Source: Planctomycetota bacterium (GTDB taxonomy: Bacteria > Planctomycetota > Planctomycetia > Pirellulales > Thermoguttaceae). From it: a stretch of 8,449 nt of DNA. The notes beneath the pieces were generated by a model. The model saw only the letters and a program-made list of their open reading frames with translations. It searched no databases and had not been told where the DNA came from. Below, one piece after another: positions 1 to 6,625 of this stretch (within the stretch, counting starts at the first letter, position 1; the number at the start of each line of letters is the position of its first letter). The translations under genes were made by a program, and so were the position numbers. The stretch spans positions 1-8,449 of the forward strand of contig JAEWUR010000591.1 of NCBI GenBank assembly GCA_023397045.1, given 5' to 3'.

Positions 1-385
1 AACCTCCTCATCACCTTATGTGCCGAAGCTCGATTCACCCTTTCGGCAACCAGGCTGCCGCCGGAGACGATCCGTCGGCCCTTGGCTTTGCGCCCCAGCC
101 TTACGACTGGTTTGCCCTTTTCGAGGATGAAGAGGTTGCAGGCCTATCTAGCGTACAAGCCCTACCTGTCGGACAAGCTCGTGAACACGATCTGGTAGAA
201 AAGCTCATACGTCGAGGCTCACGGTTGCCTCGCTTAGGCCGATGCTTTCGCATCACACCTCTACCATGAAACGTAGGTCAGTTTCGGGGTTTGTCAAATT
301 GCGGACTTTAGAAAATTTTTGCGGTCTGCAAAGTTTTTCCGGTTTTCCCCTAATTCATGCGGGGGATCAACCGAAGAATTCCTGT
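1..385. other. Leading stretch without a convincing gene
   Basis: I see no supportable gene here. An open + frame at 18-269 (83 codons) has a low-complexity-free but unrecognisable product and no ribosome-binding site. On the minus strand an open frame without a start codon runs from about 138 off the left edge and reads as a basic peptide (includes GRRIVSGGSLVAERVNRAS), which could be the degraded or cut-off end of another gene. Two small adjacent stem-loops lie at 213-232 and 241-254. From about 285 to 360 the sequence becomes A/T-rich, so it probably contains the promoter of the toroid gene that starts at 386, but no clean -35/-10 pair stands out. Confidence 0.4.
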
Positions 386-1264
386 ATGAATTGGATCGAC
401 GAAGCCATCGAACACCTCGCCAAACAGCCGATCTGCGGCTACGCACCGGCCGAAACCCCGGCCGTGGAACCCACGGCGCTGGCCGCATTGGCACTGTTGG
501 CCACAGGCCGCCATGAACAGGCCGCCGCCGGACTCGATTGGCTCACAAAGTTGCAGTCGCTCGACGGAAGCCTGGGAATCAACGCCGACACCCCAAAACC
601 CTGCTGGCCGACCGGCTGGGCCATCCTCGCTTGGTCGACCGCGTTGAAAAAACTACCGGACCCCACCTCGGCGTGGGACATGGCCCTCGGGCGCGCCGTC
701 GATTGGATTCTGACCCACCGCGGAACGAAGATACCCAGGAACAACGACCAATTCGAAGCCACCGGGCACGATACGATGCTCCAGGGCTGGCCTTGGGTGC
801 TTGGCACGCACTCGTGGGTCGAACCGACGGCCATCAACACACTCGCACTGCAAAGCGTCGGACAAACCAGTCATCCCAATTACCTCGAAGCCATCGCGTT
901 GCTCGTCGATAGGCAACTGCCCAACGGCGGCTGGAACTACGGCAACACGATCGTTTTCGGCCATGAACTTCGACCGCACGTCCAAGCCACCGGCTTGGCC
1001 TTGGCGGCGCTCGGTAACGCGAAACAGACGCATGCGAAGACGCGACGGTCAATCGATTGGCTGCAACGCACGCTCTCGAACACCACGACGACTTCTTCGC
1101 TCTGCTACGCGCTGATGGGCCTTGCCGGCCACGGCATTCGACCGCCCGACGCCGACGGTTGGCTGTCGGCGGCCTACCGACAAACGGTCCAATACAACAA
1201 CTCCCCGTATCATATGGCCCTTCTGGTGTTGGCGGCCAAGACCGATAACTTCGTCAGCGAATAG
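386..1264 (+). CDS. Short alpha/alpha-toroid protein (prenyltransferase/squalene-oxidase repeat)
   Basis: The product has 292 residues and is built of repeated helix pairs like those of the squalene-hopene cyclase/prenyltransferase superfamily. Visible repeats are VEPTALAALALLATG (27-41) leading to LDWLTKLQSLDGSLG (50-64), WVEPTAINTLALQSVG (144-159) leading to DRQLPNGGWNYG (175-186), and VQATGLALAALG (199-210) leading to RSIDWLQ (221-227). The LPNGGWNYG segment resembles the QW motif of that family. The catalytic DxDD motif of hopene cyclases and the zinc ligands of protein prenyltransferases are not visible. At 292 residues it is about half the length of a true cyclase, so it is more likely a binding or scaffolding toroid than a terpene cyclase. 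The frame is open back to 242, but the residues before 386 look non-coding, so I chose the ATG at 386; its ribosome-binding site is weak. No signal peptide is visible. The DUF362 gene starts 31 bases downstream on the same strand, so an operon is likely. Confidence 0.82.
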   Translation: MNWIDEAIEHLAKQPICGYAPAETPAVEPTALAALALLATGRHEQAAAGLDWLTKLQSLDGSLGINADTPKPCWPTGWAILAWSTALKKLPDPTSAWDMALGRAVDWILTHRGTKIPRNNDQFEATGHDTMLQGWPWVLGTHSWVEPTAINTLALQSVGQTSHPNYLEAIALLVDRQLPNGGWNYGNTIVFGHELRPHVQATGLALAALGNAKQTHAKTRRSIDWLQRTLSNTTTTSSLCYALMGLAGHGIRPPDADGWLSAAYRQTVQYNNSPYHMALLVLAAKTDNFVSE

Positions 1265-1295
1265 CAAGCGCATCGACCCAATCGAGTTCATTTTC

Positions 1296-2321
1296 ATGCA
1301 CGAGAAACACGACATCGTCGATCCGCATCCACTCGGAACGCTGACCCGGCGAAGCCTGATCGTCGGCGCCGGAGCGGCGGCGGCCGCAGCCGTCGGCTAT
1401 GGCATGATGGGCCGTCTTTTTCCCGAAAAAACGCCTGTCTTCCTCGCAAAAAATCAGCGATACGACGGCCCGTTGATCGAGACGATCACCGAAGGCCTGA
1501 AGGCCGTAGGTTTCGACACGGATTGGGTGCGCGGTCGCAAGGTTCTGTTGAAGCCGAACATGGTCGAACCGACGCTGGCCGCGCCCCAGATCACGACCAA
1601 TCCAATGGTTGTGCAGGCGGCGGCCGACGTCTTCCGCCGCTGGGGCGCCGAGGTGACCGTCGGCGAGGCGCCCGGCCATGTCCGCGACACCGAGATGGCG
1701 TTGTTCGAGTCGAACTTCCAAGAAATGCTCCGCGACGACAAGCTGCCGTTCGCCAACTTGAACTACAGCGAGTTTCGCGACGTTCCGAACGCAGGCCGAC
1801 TCAGCCGGATCAAGGATTTCACGTTTCCCGCGGCCGTGATCGACGCCGACCTGATCGTGTCGATGCCGAAGTTAAAGACGCATCACCTGATGGGCATGAC
1901 CGCCTCGATGAAGAACCTTTACGGCACGCTGCCGGGCCAGATCTACGGCTGGCCAAAAAACGTGCTGCATTATGCCGGCATCCCGCAGACGGTGGTCGAT
2001 ATCAATGCGTCACTGCCACCCCGCATCGGCATCGTCGACGGCATCCTTTGCATGGAGGGCGACGGACCGATCCTCGGCACACCCAAACCGTTGGGTCTGC
2101 TCGCCATCGGGCTGAACCTCACGGCGCTCGACGCCACTTTGGCCCGAATCGCTGGGTTTGATCCTTACAAGATCCCCTATCTGGCGTTGGCCGACGATCG
2201 GCTCGGCCCTCTCTCGAATCGGGCCATCGAGCAGCGTGGCGATGCGTGGCGGCCGCTGGCTACTTCTTTCGAGGTTCTCGATATACCGTTCTTGCAGGAG
2301 ATGCGGGCGATGACCCTATGA
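1296..2321 (+). CDS. DUF362 domain protein with twin-arginine signal
   Basis: The product has 341 residues. Residues 15-36 form a twin-arginine (Tat) export signal: TLTRRSLIVGAG followed by an alanine-rich hydrophobic stretch. This predicts export of a folded protein, possibly one carrying a cofactor. The rest fits DUF362 (PF04015): VLLKPNMVEP (83-92), TVGEAPGH (121-128), DADLIVSMPKLKTHH (183-197), MTASMKNLYGTLPG (201-214) and GIVDGILCMEGDGPILGTP (245-263). Some DUF362 proteins carry an appended ferredoxin-like domain with CxxC clusters. This one has a single cysteine (Cys252), so it cannot bind a 4Fe-4S cluster by itself. The biochemical role of the family is poorly known and I assign none. 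The ATG at 1296 is the only start that places the RR motif near the N terminus; the 58 upstream open codons overlap the toroid gene. It probably shares a transcript with the toroid gene 31 bases upstream. Confidence 0.88.
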   Translation: MHEKHDIVDPHPLGTLTRRSLIVGAGAAAAAAVGYGMMGRLFPEKTPVFLAKNQRYDGPLIETITEGLKAVGFDTDWVRGRKVLLKPNMVEPTLAAPQITTNPMVVQAAADVFRRWGAEVTVGEAPGHVRDTEMALFESNFQEMLRDDKLPFANLNYSEFRDVPNAGRLSRIKDFTFPAAVIDADLIVSMPKLKTHHLMGMTASMKNLYGTLPGQIYGWPKNVLHYAGIPQTVVDINASLPPRIGIVDGILCMEGDGPILGTPKPLGLLAIGLNLTALDATLARIAGFDPYKIPYLALADDRLGPLSNRAIEQRGDAWRPLATSFEVLDIPFLQEMRAMTL

Positions 2322-2431
2322 TTCATCCCGAGGGGGAAAAAAATTCTCTCTTTGGAAAATATAGTAAGATATCTATGGAGGGGGATCTCCAGGTTTTTCT
2401 CGTCTCGAAGTCTCGTCTCCACTTTTCGATA

Positions 2432-2441
2432 GAAGGAAGGG
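2432..2441 (+). promoter_or_regulatory. Ribosome-binding site of the small zinc-ribbon gene
   Basis: The purine run GAAGGAAGGG ends five bases before the ATG at 2447. It decides this start over longer in-frame starts at 2246 and 2375, whose extra residues overlap the DUF362 gene or look non-coding. Confidence 0.6.
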
Positions 2442-2446
2442 CTCCC

Positions 2447-2626
2447 ATGCGAGTTCACTGTCCCTACTGTAATGGGCGCGTGAAGCAATCGGTCAATTGG
2501 GACGGCCCAAATTTTTGTCCCACATGCCAAAAGCTCTTCTACGCGTCTGATGCCCCCAAGATGCCGCCCTGGATTCTAGGCGTCTTGGTTGTCCTCGTGG
2601 CGAACTGGCAACTCATGACGTACTAA
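2447..2626 (+). CDS. 59-residue zinc-ribbon membrane protein
   Basis: This tiny protein has an N-terminal zinc ribbon and a C-terminal membrane segment. Two knuckles are visible, Cys5-Pro-Tyr-Cys8 and Cys24-Pro-Thr-Cys27, separated by 15 residues. A hydrophobic helix follows (PPWILGVLVVLVANW, 40-54) and ends almost at the C terminus. The arrangement predicts a single-pass tail-anchored protein with the ribbon probably in the cytoplasm. Small CPYC...CPTC proteins occur in many Planctomycetes without known function, and I assign none. It starts 125 bases after the DUF362 gene. An A/T-rich tract at about 2336-2372, including TAAGAT at 2365-2370, may hold its own promoter. An intrinsic terminator follows its stop codon. 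Confidence 0.75.
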   Translation: MRVHCPYCNGRVKQSVNWDGPNFCPTCQKLFYASDAPKMPPWILGVLVVLVANWQLMTY

Positions 2627-2649
2627 GCCAGACGCCGCAACAAAAAGAC

Positions 2650-2687
2650 GGGGCGACGGATTCTTCCGCCGCCCCTGCTGTTTTTCT
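2650..2687 (+). terminator. Intrinsic terminator after the zinc-ribbon gene
   Basis: An 11-bp stem (2650-2660 with 2665-2675) has a single A-C mismatch and a TTCT loop. Its base is GGGGCG pairing with CGCCCC. A T-rich tail (TGTTTTTCTT) follows. It begins 24 bases after the stop codon at 2626 and probably ends the toroid-DUF362-zinc-ribbon transcript. Confidence 0.8.
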
Positions 2688-2702
2688 TGGGCCGAAAACG
2701 AC

Positions 2703-2834
2703 TACCCCGCATTTCTCAGTGTGCCGTGAAAAGGCTTGAGTTTCCAGCTGTAGGTTATGCTTCAGCATAACAAAACGTTGGCTGCCAATGTGTTATGCTG
2801 AAGCATAACCTACGGTGGTGACAAATGCGGGCTA
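2703..2834. repeat. Palindromic MITE/REP-like element between convergent genes
   Basis: The core is a perfect 22-bp inverted repeat (2750-2771 with 2792-2813). Each arm is itself palindromic (GTTATGCT, two bases, AGCATAAC), so the core can fold as one long hairpin or as two short ones. Inside it a further 7-bp stem (2775-2781 with 2785-2791, one G-T pair) closes a CTG loop. Outside it an imperfect inverted repeat lies at 2703-2718 (TACCCCGCATTTCTCA) and 2819-2834 (minus strand TAGCCCGCATTTGTCA), matching at 14 of 16 positions. The right outer repeat includes the TAG stop of the pilin gene. No open frame of note lies within it. I recall similar repeats from Planctomycete genomes but cannot confirm that here. 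It may be a non-autonomous mobile element, and its RNA may act as a bidirectional terminator. Confidence 0.75.
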
Positions 2835-3026
2835 CGAGCCCGACACGGTCGACAGCGACGTGGCCGAGTTCGCAAAACTTGCGCTCGTCGCGGTGCCGAA
2901 CGAGTTGATGGCTGCCAGACATACCAAAATAATCAGGGCGAGCATCACGGAATACTCGACCGCCGTCGGTCCTTCTTCGGACGCAAGAAAACGGCTGATT
3001 TTCGATCGCAGTTTTTGCATGGCCAT
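2832..3026 (-). CDS. flp: Flp/Fap-type IVb pilin precursor
   Basis: The 64-residue product has the standard Flp pilin layout: a short basic leader (MAMQKLRSKISRFLASEEG), a prepilin cleavage site G19/P20, Glu24 at mature position +5 followed by Tyr25 (GPTAVEYSVML), and one hydrophobic helix (about 26-42). A small Ser/Thr/Ala-rich tail follows. By family knowledge it is cleaved by a TadV-type prepilin peptidase and assembled by the Tad secretion machine into adhesive pili. None of those genes is in this window. The ATG at 3026 is preferred because GGAGGA lies four bases upstream; the ATG at 3059 would add 11 unlike residues, and one at 3020 is also possible. The stop codon lies in the terminal repeat of the adjacent palindromic element. 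A small stem-loop (2828-2833 with 2837-2842) spans the end of the gene. Confidence 0.9.
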   Translation of the reverse strand: MAMQKLRSKISRFLASEEGPTAVEYSVMLALIILVCLAAINSFGTATSASFANSATSLSTVSGS

Positions 3027-3030
3027 CTCG

Positions 3031-3036
3031 TCCTCC
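3031..3036 (-). promoter_or_regulatory. Shine-Dalgarno site of the pilin gene
   Basis: On the minus strand GGAGGA stands four bases before the ATG at 3026 and ten before the alternative ATG at 3020. It rules out the longer start at 3059. Confidence 0.75.
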
Positions 3037-3078
3037 GTGGATGCGGTCAGGTTCGGCATGGGACTCTTCGGTAATGAA

Positions 3079-3106
3079 ACTCTAGGCCAGGACTTGTCAT
3101 TTGCAA
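3079..3106 (-). promoter_or_regulatory. Possible sigma-70-type promoter of the pilin gene
   Basis: On the minus strand TTGCAA (3101-3106) and TAGAGT (3079-3084) are 16 bases apart, and each matches its consensus at four of six positions. Transcription would start near 3072, giving a leader of about 45 bases. The match is weak and could be chance. Confidence 0.3.
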
Positions 3107-3179
3107 CTTACCCCCGACAACGGCCTATCCGTAACCTATAGTTGGGCTGGGTAATCCCGTACGACAATTGAGCCACGGA

Positions 3180-5495
3180 ATGACGCATCGCGAACTCCCC
3201 CAACACGACTATCCGCATCGCTCCTTGCCCACCGTAACGATCTGGTCCCTCGCGGCCGGTGTCTTGTTAGTTGCGGCATTGGCCGGTCCGTTCTTGGCCG
3301 GGAATATTTACACGGCCGACGACCTCGGCCAGTTCCACCTGCCGATCCGAGCTTTTTACGCCCAACAACTCGCCGACCGCCAGTCCTACGACTGGATGCC
3401 CCAGTTGTTCTCGGGGTTCTATCTGACCGGCGAGGGACAAGGCGGAGCATATCACCCATTGCATCAACTGCTTTATCGGGCGTTTCCGCTTCAGGTCGCC
3501 CTGGGACTCGAATACTTGATCCCCTACCCCGTGATGATGATCGGCATGTGGCTCATGCTGCGCCGCCGATTGGGACGCAACGACGTCGCGATCTTCGGGG
3601 GGCTGCTATTTGCGTTTTCCAGCTTCACGTTGCTCCATTTCGTGCATCCGAACGCGGTGGCGATCGTTGCCCACGTGCCGTGGCTGCTCTGGGCAATCGA
3701 CATCGTGCTGACCGAATCGATGCGGCGGCGCGTCGCGATGGCCTTGGTCTTGATCGCGATGCTGACCGGTTCGCAAATATTGCTCGGCTATCCGCAATAT
3801 GCGTGGTTCTCGTTGGTGGCCGAGATTGCCTACGCGACGTTTCTGATGGTCGTTTATCGCAAGACGCCGCGCACCGGCTGCACGTCGAACGCGAACTGCC
3901 ACGACTGCATTGGCTGCGCCGCGTCGACGTGGCCCGGCGTGTTCATCGCCCTGGGCATCGGCCTGCTGATCGGCGGCATCCAATTCTTGCCCAGCATCGA
4001 TGCGTGGCTGCACAGCGCACGGCTTTCGGCCGATTCAAGCTTTGCCTTTTGGGGGTCGCTTCATCCGTTGAACGTTCTGCAACTGGTCGCGCCCTACATG
4101 TTCGCCGGCCGCGTGTTGGGCGACAACACGCACGAGTTCGGCATGTACGTCGGCGCGGTCCCATTGCTGCTTGTGGTCTGGATGATCGCCCGGCACCGCG
4201 AACTTGGACTGATGAAACCGCTGGCATGGTCGGCTTTGGGTTTCGCCGTTGTCGCTTTGTGGCTGAGTTTCGGCTATTACGGGAACATCTATCAACTGCA
4301 AACTTGGTTGCCGGTGATCGGCGGCTTTCGATTCCCGTGTCGGTATCTCGTGTTGTTCCAGTTGGCCGTCTCAATTTGTGCGGCCATTGGACTGGCCCTG
4401 CTCATCCGTAGCTTCAGGCAAGCCCGACTCGATCGAACTCGCCACGAAAGTAAGCCCTTCATGGCTTTGCCGCGGCTCCGATCTCGCGACTTTCATCCGC
4501 TCTGGATAACGGCCGCCGTCGCGGTTGCGGTCGCGGTGGTTGGCTTCAAGTTGCGGACCGAACCGTACATCGGCACACTACCCGCGATCGCCGCCGGACC
4601 GGCTATTTTTCTGGCCGCAGCGGTTTTGATCGTGCTGACCGCCCGCGGATACGCCCTCGCGTTGACAGCGCTAATCCTGCTGACGGCCGTCGACTTGGGA
4701 TACTACGGACTGAGCGATTCGGTCTTTTCGCGTTACGACCGCCTCGGCGATTATGTGGCCTCGGCCTCAACGCCGCCGGCTGATCCGTCCGAGGGGCGTG
4801 TCGTCGGCCCGCTGCTCAGCGTCGAGCAGCCGGGCGTTCGCATGGGCGACCTGTTGACGCTGCGCGGCTGGCAAAGGGCCGACGGCTACGCCGGTCTCGA
4901 ACCAAAGCGGCAACTCGACTACCACCTTCTGCCCGCGTTGCGCGTCGCCGGCGTGCGTTGGGTCCAAAGAAATCCGATAACCGAGAAAATCGCCGGACTC
5001 GTGCCACGCGACGACCGCTGGCTTGAAGCGCCAAACCCGTTGCCTCGCGCGCGGCTCGTGACGAAAGCTGTGAGCTCGTCGGAACCTGCGCAAGACATTA
5101 CAAAAATCTGTCCCGACACCACGGCCCTGTGCGAGGTCCCGCTTGCATTCACCGAATCGACGCCCGGAACGGCCTCGATCGTCGTCGACCAGCCGGGCAC
5201 CATCGCTATCGACGTGGAATGTCCCGATCCGCAACTGCTGGTGTTGGCCGAGGCGATTCATCCCGGTTGGCATGTGGCCATTGACGATCAGCCCAGCCAA
5301 ATCTATCGCGTCAACGGCGATTTCATGGGCTGCACGGTCCCTGCCGGGCGCCATCGCGTGACGTTTTGCTTCCAACCTTCGAGCCTTCGGACCGGACGGC
5401 TGACGTCGTGCCTGGGCTTGACGCTGCTGACCGTCTGTTTCATCGGACTTGTGTATTCACCCAAACCGCATGTTTGGAAGGATGACCTGTCATGA
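3180..5495 (+). CDS. YfhO-like multi-pass membrane protein, GT-C glycosyltransferase type
   Basis: The 771-residue product has about 13 hydrophobic segments and a C-terminal soluble part. After the first membrane helix (about 20-40) comes TADDLGQFHLPIR with Asp47-Asp48, placed like the catalytic acidic residue in the first outer loop of GT-C enzymes. Later, GGFRFPCRYL starts another helix. Near the C terminus, HPGWHVAIDD and VPAGRHRVTFCF match the end of YfhO-family proteins (PF09586), and a last helix follows. The likely role is transfer of a sugar from a polyprenyl-phosphate carrier to a surface glycan or protein outside the membrane. In Gram-positive bacteria YfhO acts in lipoteichoic acid glycosylation; the substrate here is unknown. 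A cysteine cluster, C234-x5-C240-x2-C243-x2-C246, lies in a loop predicted to be cytoplasmic. The ATG at 3180 is preferred over a TTG at 3168; neither has a strong ribosome-binding site. Its end overlaps the GT2 gene by ATGA, which implies translational coupling. Confidence 0.85.
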   Translation: MTHRELPQHDYPHRSLPTVTIWSLAAGVLLVAALAGPFLAGNIYTADDLGQFHLPIRAFYAQQLADRQSYDWMPQLFSGFYLTGEGQGGAYHPLHQLLYRAFPLQVALGLEYLIPYPVMMIGMWLMLRRRLGRNDVAIFGGLLFAFSSFTLLHFVHPNAVAIVAHVPWLLWAIDIVLTESMRRRVAMALVLIAMLTGSQILLGYPQYAWFSLVAEIAYATFLMVVYRKTPRTGCTSNANCHDCIGCAASTWPGVFIALGIGLLIGGIQFLPSIDAWLHSARLSADSSFAFWGSLHPLNVLQLVAPYMFAGRVLGDNTHEFGMYVGAVPLLLVVWMIARHRELGLMKPLAWSALGFAVVALWLSFGYYGNIYQLQTWLPVIGGFRFPCRYLVLFQLAVSICAAIGLALLIRSFRQARLDRTRHESKPFMALPRLRSRDFHPLWITAAVAVAVAVVGFKLRTEPYIGTLPAIAAGPAIFLAAAVLIVLTARGYALALTALILLTAVDLGYYGLSDSVFSRYDRLGDYVASASTPPADPSEGRVVGPLLSVEQPGVRMGDLLTLRGWQRADGYAGLEPKRQLDYHLLPALRVAGVRWVQRNPITEKIAGLVPRDDRWLEAPNPLPRARLVTKAVSSSEPAQDITKICPDTTALCEVPLAFTESTPGTASIVVDQPGTIAIDVECPDPQLLVLAEAIHPGWHVAIDDQPSQIYRVNGDFMGCTVPAGRHRVTFCFQPSSLRTGRLTSCLGLTLLTVCFIGLVYSPKPHVWKDDLS

Positions 5496-6625
5496 GCGAA
5501 CGCAACGCTCGTCGATGCCCTTCGTGCGAGGAAACGCTGATCAGCGTCGTGATGCCCGTCTATAACGAGGCGGAAGTGTTGCCGATCCTCGCAGCGCGGA
5601 TCTCGTCGGTGTTGGGGCATTGCCCCATGTCCTACGAGTTGATCTTCGTCAACGACGGTTCGAGCGACGAAAGCGCCCGGGTGCTCGACCAACTGGCCAC
5701 CGCCAGCGATCGGGTGCGCGTCCTCCACCTGTCGCGCAACTTCGGACACCAGGCCGCCGTGCAGGCCGGACTCACGTATGCCCGGGGTGATGCAATCGTA
5801 CTGATGGACTCCGACCTGCAAGACGCTCCCGAGGCCATTCCGCGATTTTTGGCGGCCTGGCGATCTGGCTACGACGTGGTCTACGCGATCCGAACCCAAC
5901 GCAAAGAAAACCTGCTGAAACGGGCCTGTTTCGCGGCGTTTCACCGATTGATGTCGGCCGTGGCCACCGTGCCAATTCCCGCCGACGCGGGCATTTTCGG
6001 ATTGGTCGATCGCCGCGTCGCTCAACAGATCATCGCCATGGGCGAACACGATCGCTATTTCCCCGGTCTTCGATCGTGGGTCGGCCTGCGGCAGACCGGC
6101 ATCGTCGTCGAACGGAACGCCCGATACGACAAACAACCGAGAGTGTCGCTCCTCGGCCTGTTCCGATTGGCCAAGACCGCGATGTTCTCCTTTTCATCCT
6201 TCCCTCTGACGATCTTTCACCTGATCGGAATCACGGCCGCCCTGGTGTTCCTGGGCCTGGCTGCCTTTTCGATCTTCTGCAAGCTGTTCACCAACCTGGC
6301 CATCCCCGGCTGGACGTCCTATATCTTGACCGGCAGCTTCTTCGGCGCGCTCAACGCGCTGGGCATCAGCATCTTGGGCGAATACGTCATCCGAATCTAC
6401 GATCAGGTGCGCAACCGACCGGTCTATCTCGTCGACCGGACCGTCAACGTTGAGAAGACATCACAAGACATTGAGTCGCCTGAGAAAACGACCGGCGACC
6501 AATTGCTGACGGAAGCGATGAATCTGCTCGCGGAAGCGTCGACTCAAAACGGCGGCTCGATGGCCGGTCACAACGTCGTGATGGCCGACGATTACCGCTC
6601 GGCCGAATTCCATTTCGTCGACTAG
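5492..6625 (+). CDS. Membrane-anchored family 2 glycosyltransferase (polyprenyl-phosphate sugar synthase type)
   Basis: The product has 377 residues. An N-terminal GT-A domain shows ISVVMPVYNE (17-26), FVNDGSSDE (52-60), the metal-binding DSD (Asp106, Asp108) in LMDSDLQD, and RYFPGLRSWVG (188-198). Two C-terminal membrane helices follow (about 240-262 and 276-298), then ILGEYVIRIYDQVRNRP (294-310). This is the layout of GtrB/ArnC/DPM1-like enzymes, which move a sugar from a nucleotide donor to a polyprenyl phosphate. The expected product is a lipid-linked sugar for the YfhO-like protein encoded just upstream, with which it overlaps by four bases. Oddities are an N-terminal CPSC pair (9-12) and a C-terminal extension of about 60 polar residues (318-377) beyond the usual family end. 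The TAG stop codon takes its last two bases from the terminal repeat of the element that follows, so insertion of that element may have set the present C terminus. Donor sugar is unknown. Confidence 0.92.
   Translation: MSERNARRCPSCEETLISVVMPVYNEAEVLPILAARISSVLGHCPMSYELIFVNDGSSDESARVLDQLATASDRVRVLHLSRNFGHQAAVQAGLTYARGDAIVLMDSDLQDAPEAIPRFLAAWRSGYDVVYAIRTQRKENLLKRACFAAFHRLMSAVATVPIPADAGIFGLVDRRVAQQIIAMGEHDRYFPGLRSWVGLRQTGIVVERNARYDKQPRVSLLGLFRLAKTAMFSFSSFPLTIFHLIGITAALVFLGLAAFSIFCKLFTNLAIPGWTSYILTGSFFGALNALGISILGEYVIRIYDQVRNRPVYLVDRTVNVEKTSQDIESPEKTTGDQLLTEAMNLLAEASTQNGGSMAGHNVVMADDYRSAEFHFVD

Noticed and set aside
1..260. Group II intron or other known catalytic RNA remnant
   Set aside because: Small hairpins, including a GNRA loop, are present, but I could not recognise a domain V or any other diagnostic core.
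18..269. Open + frame of 83 codons near the left edge
   Set aside because: No ribosome-binding site, no recognisable domain, and compact stem-loops lie within it; possible but unsupported as a gene.
386..1264. Squalene-hopene cyclase
   Set aside because: The toroid repeats fit, but the length is about half and the DxDD catalytic motif is not visible.
1523..2161. Open + frame (212 codons) inside the DUF362 gene
   Set aside because: Shadow frame rich in Arg, Gly and His; the DUF362 frame carries all recognisable motifs.
2703..2834. Possible CRISPR repeats
   Set aside because: Only two copies in inverted, not direct, orientation with a 20-base gap; this is a palindromic element.
3548..4411. 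Open + frame (287 codons) inside the YfhO-like gene
   Set aside because: Arg-rich shadow of a membrane protein gene in another frame, with no motif and no start signal.
5303..6136. Long open minus-strand frame (277 codons) across the YfhO-like/GT2 junction
   Set aside because: It lies antisense to two well-supported genes, its product is low in hydrophobic core segments and matches no family I know; it is a by-product of GC-rich codon use.
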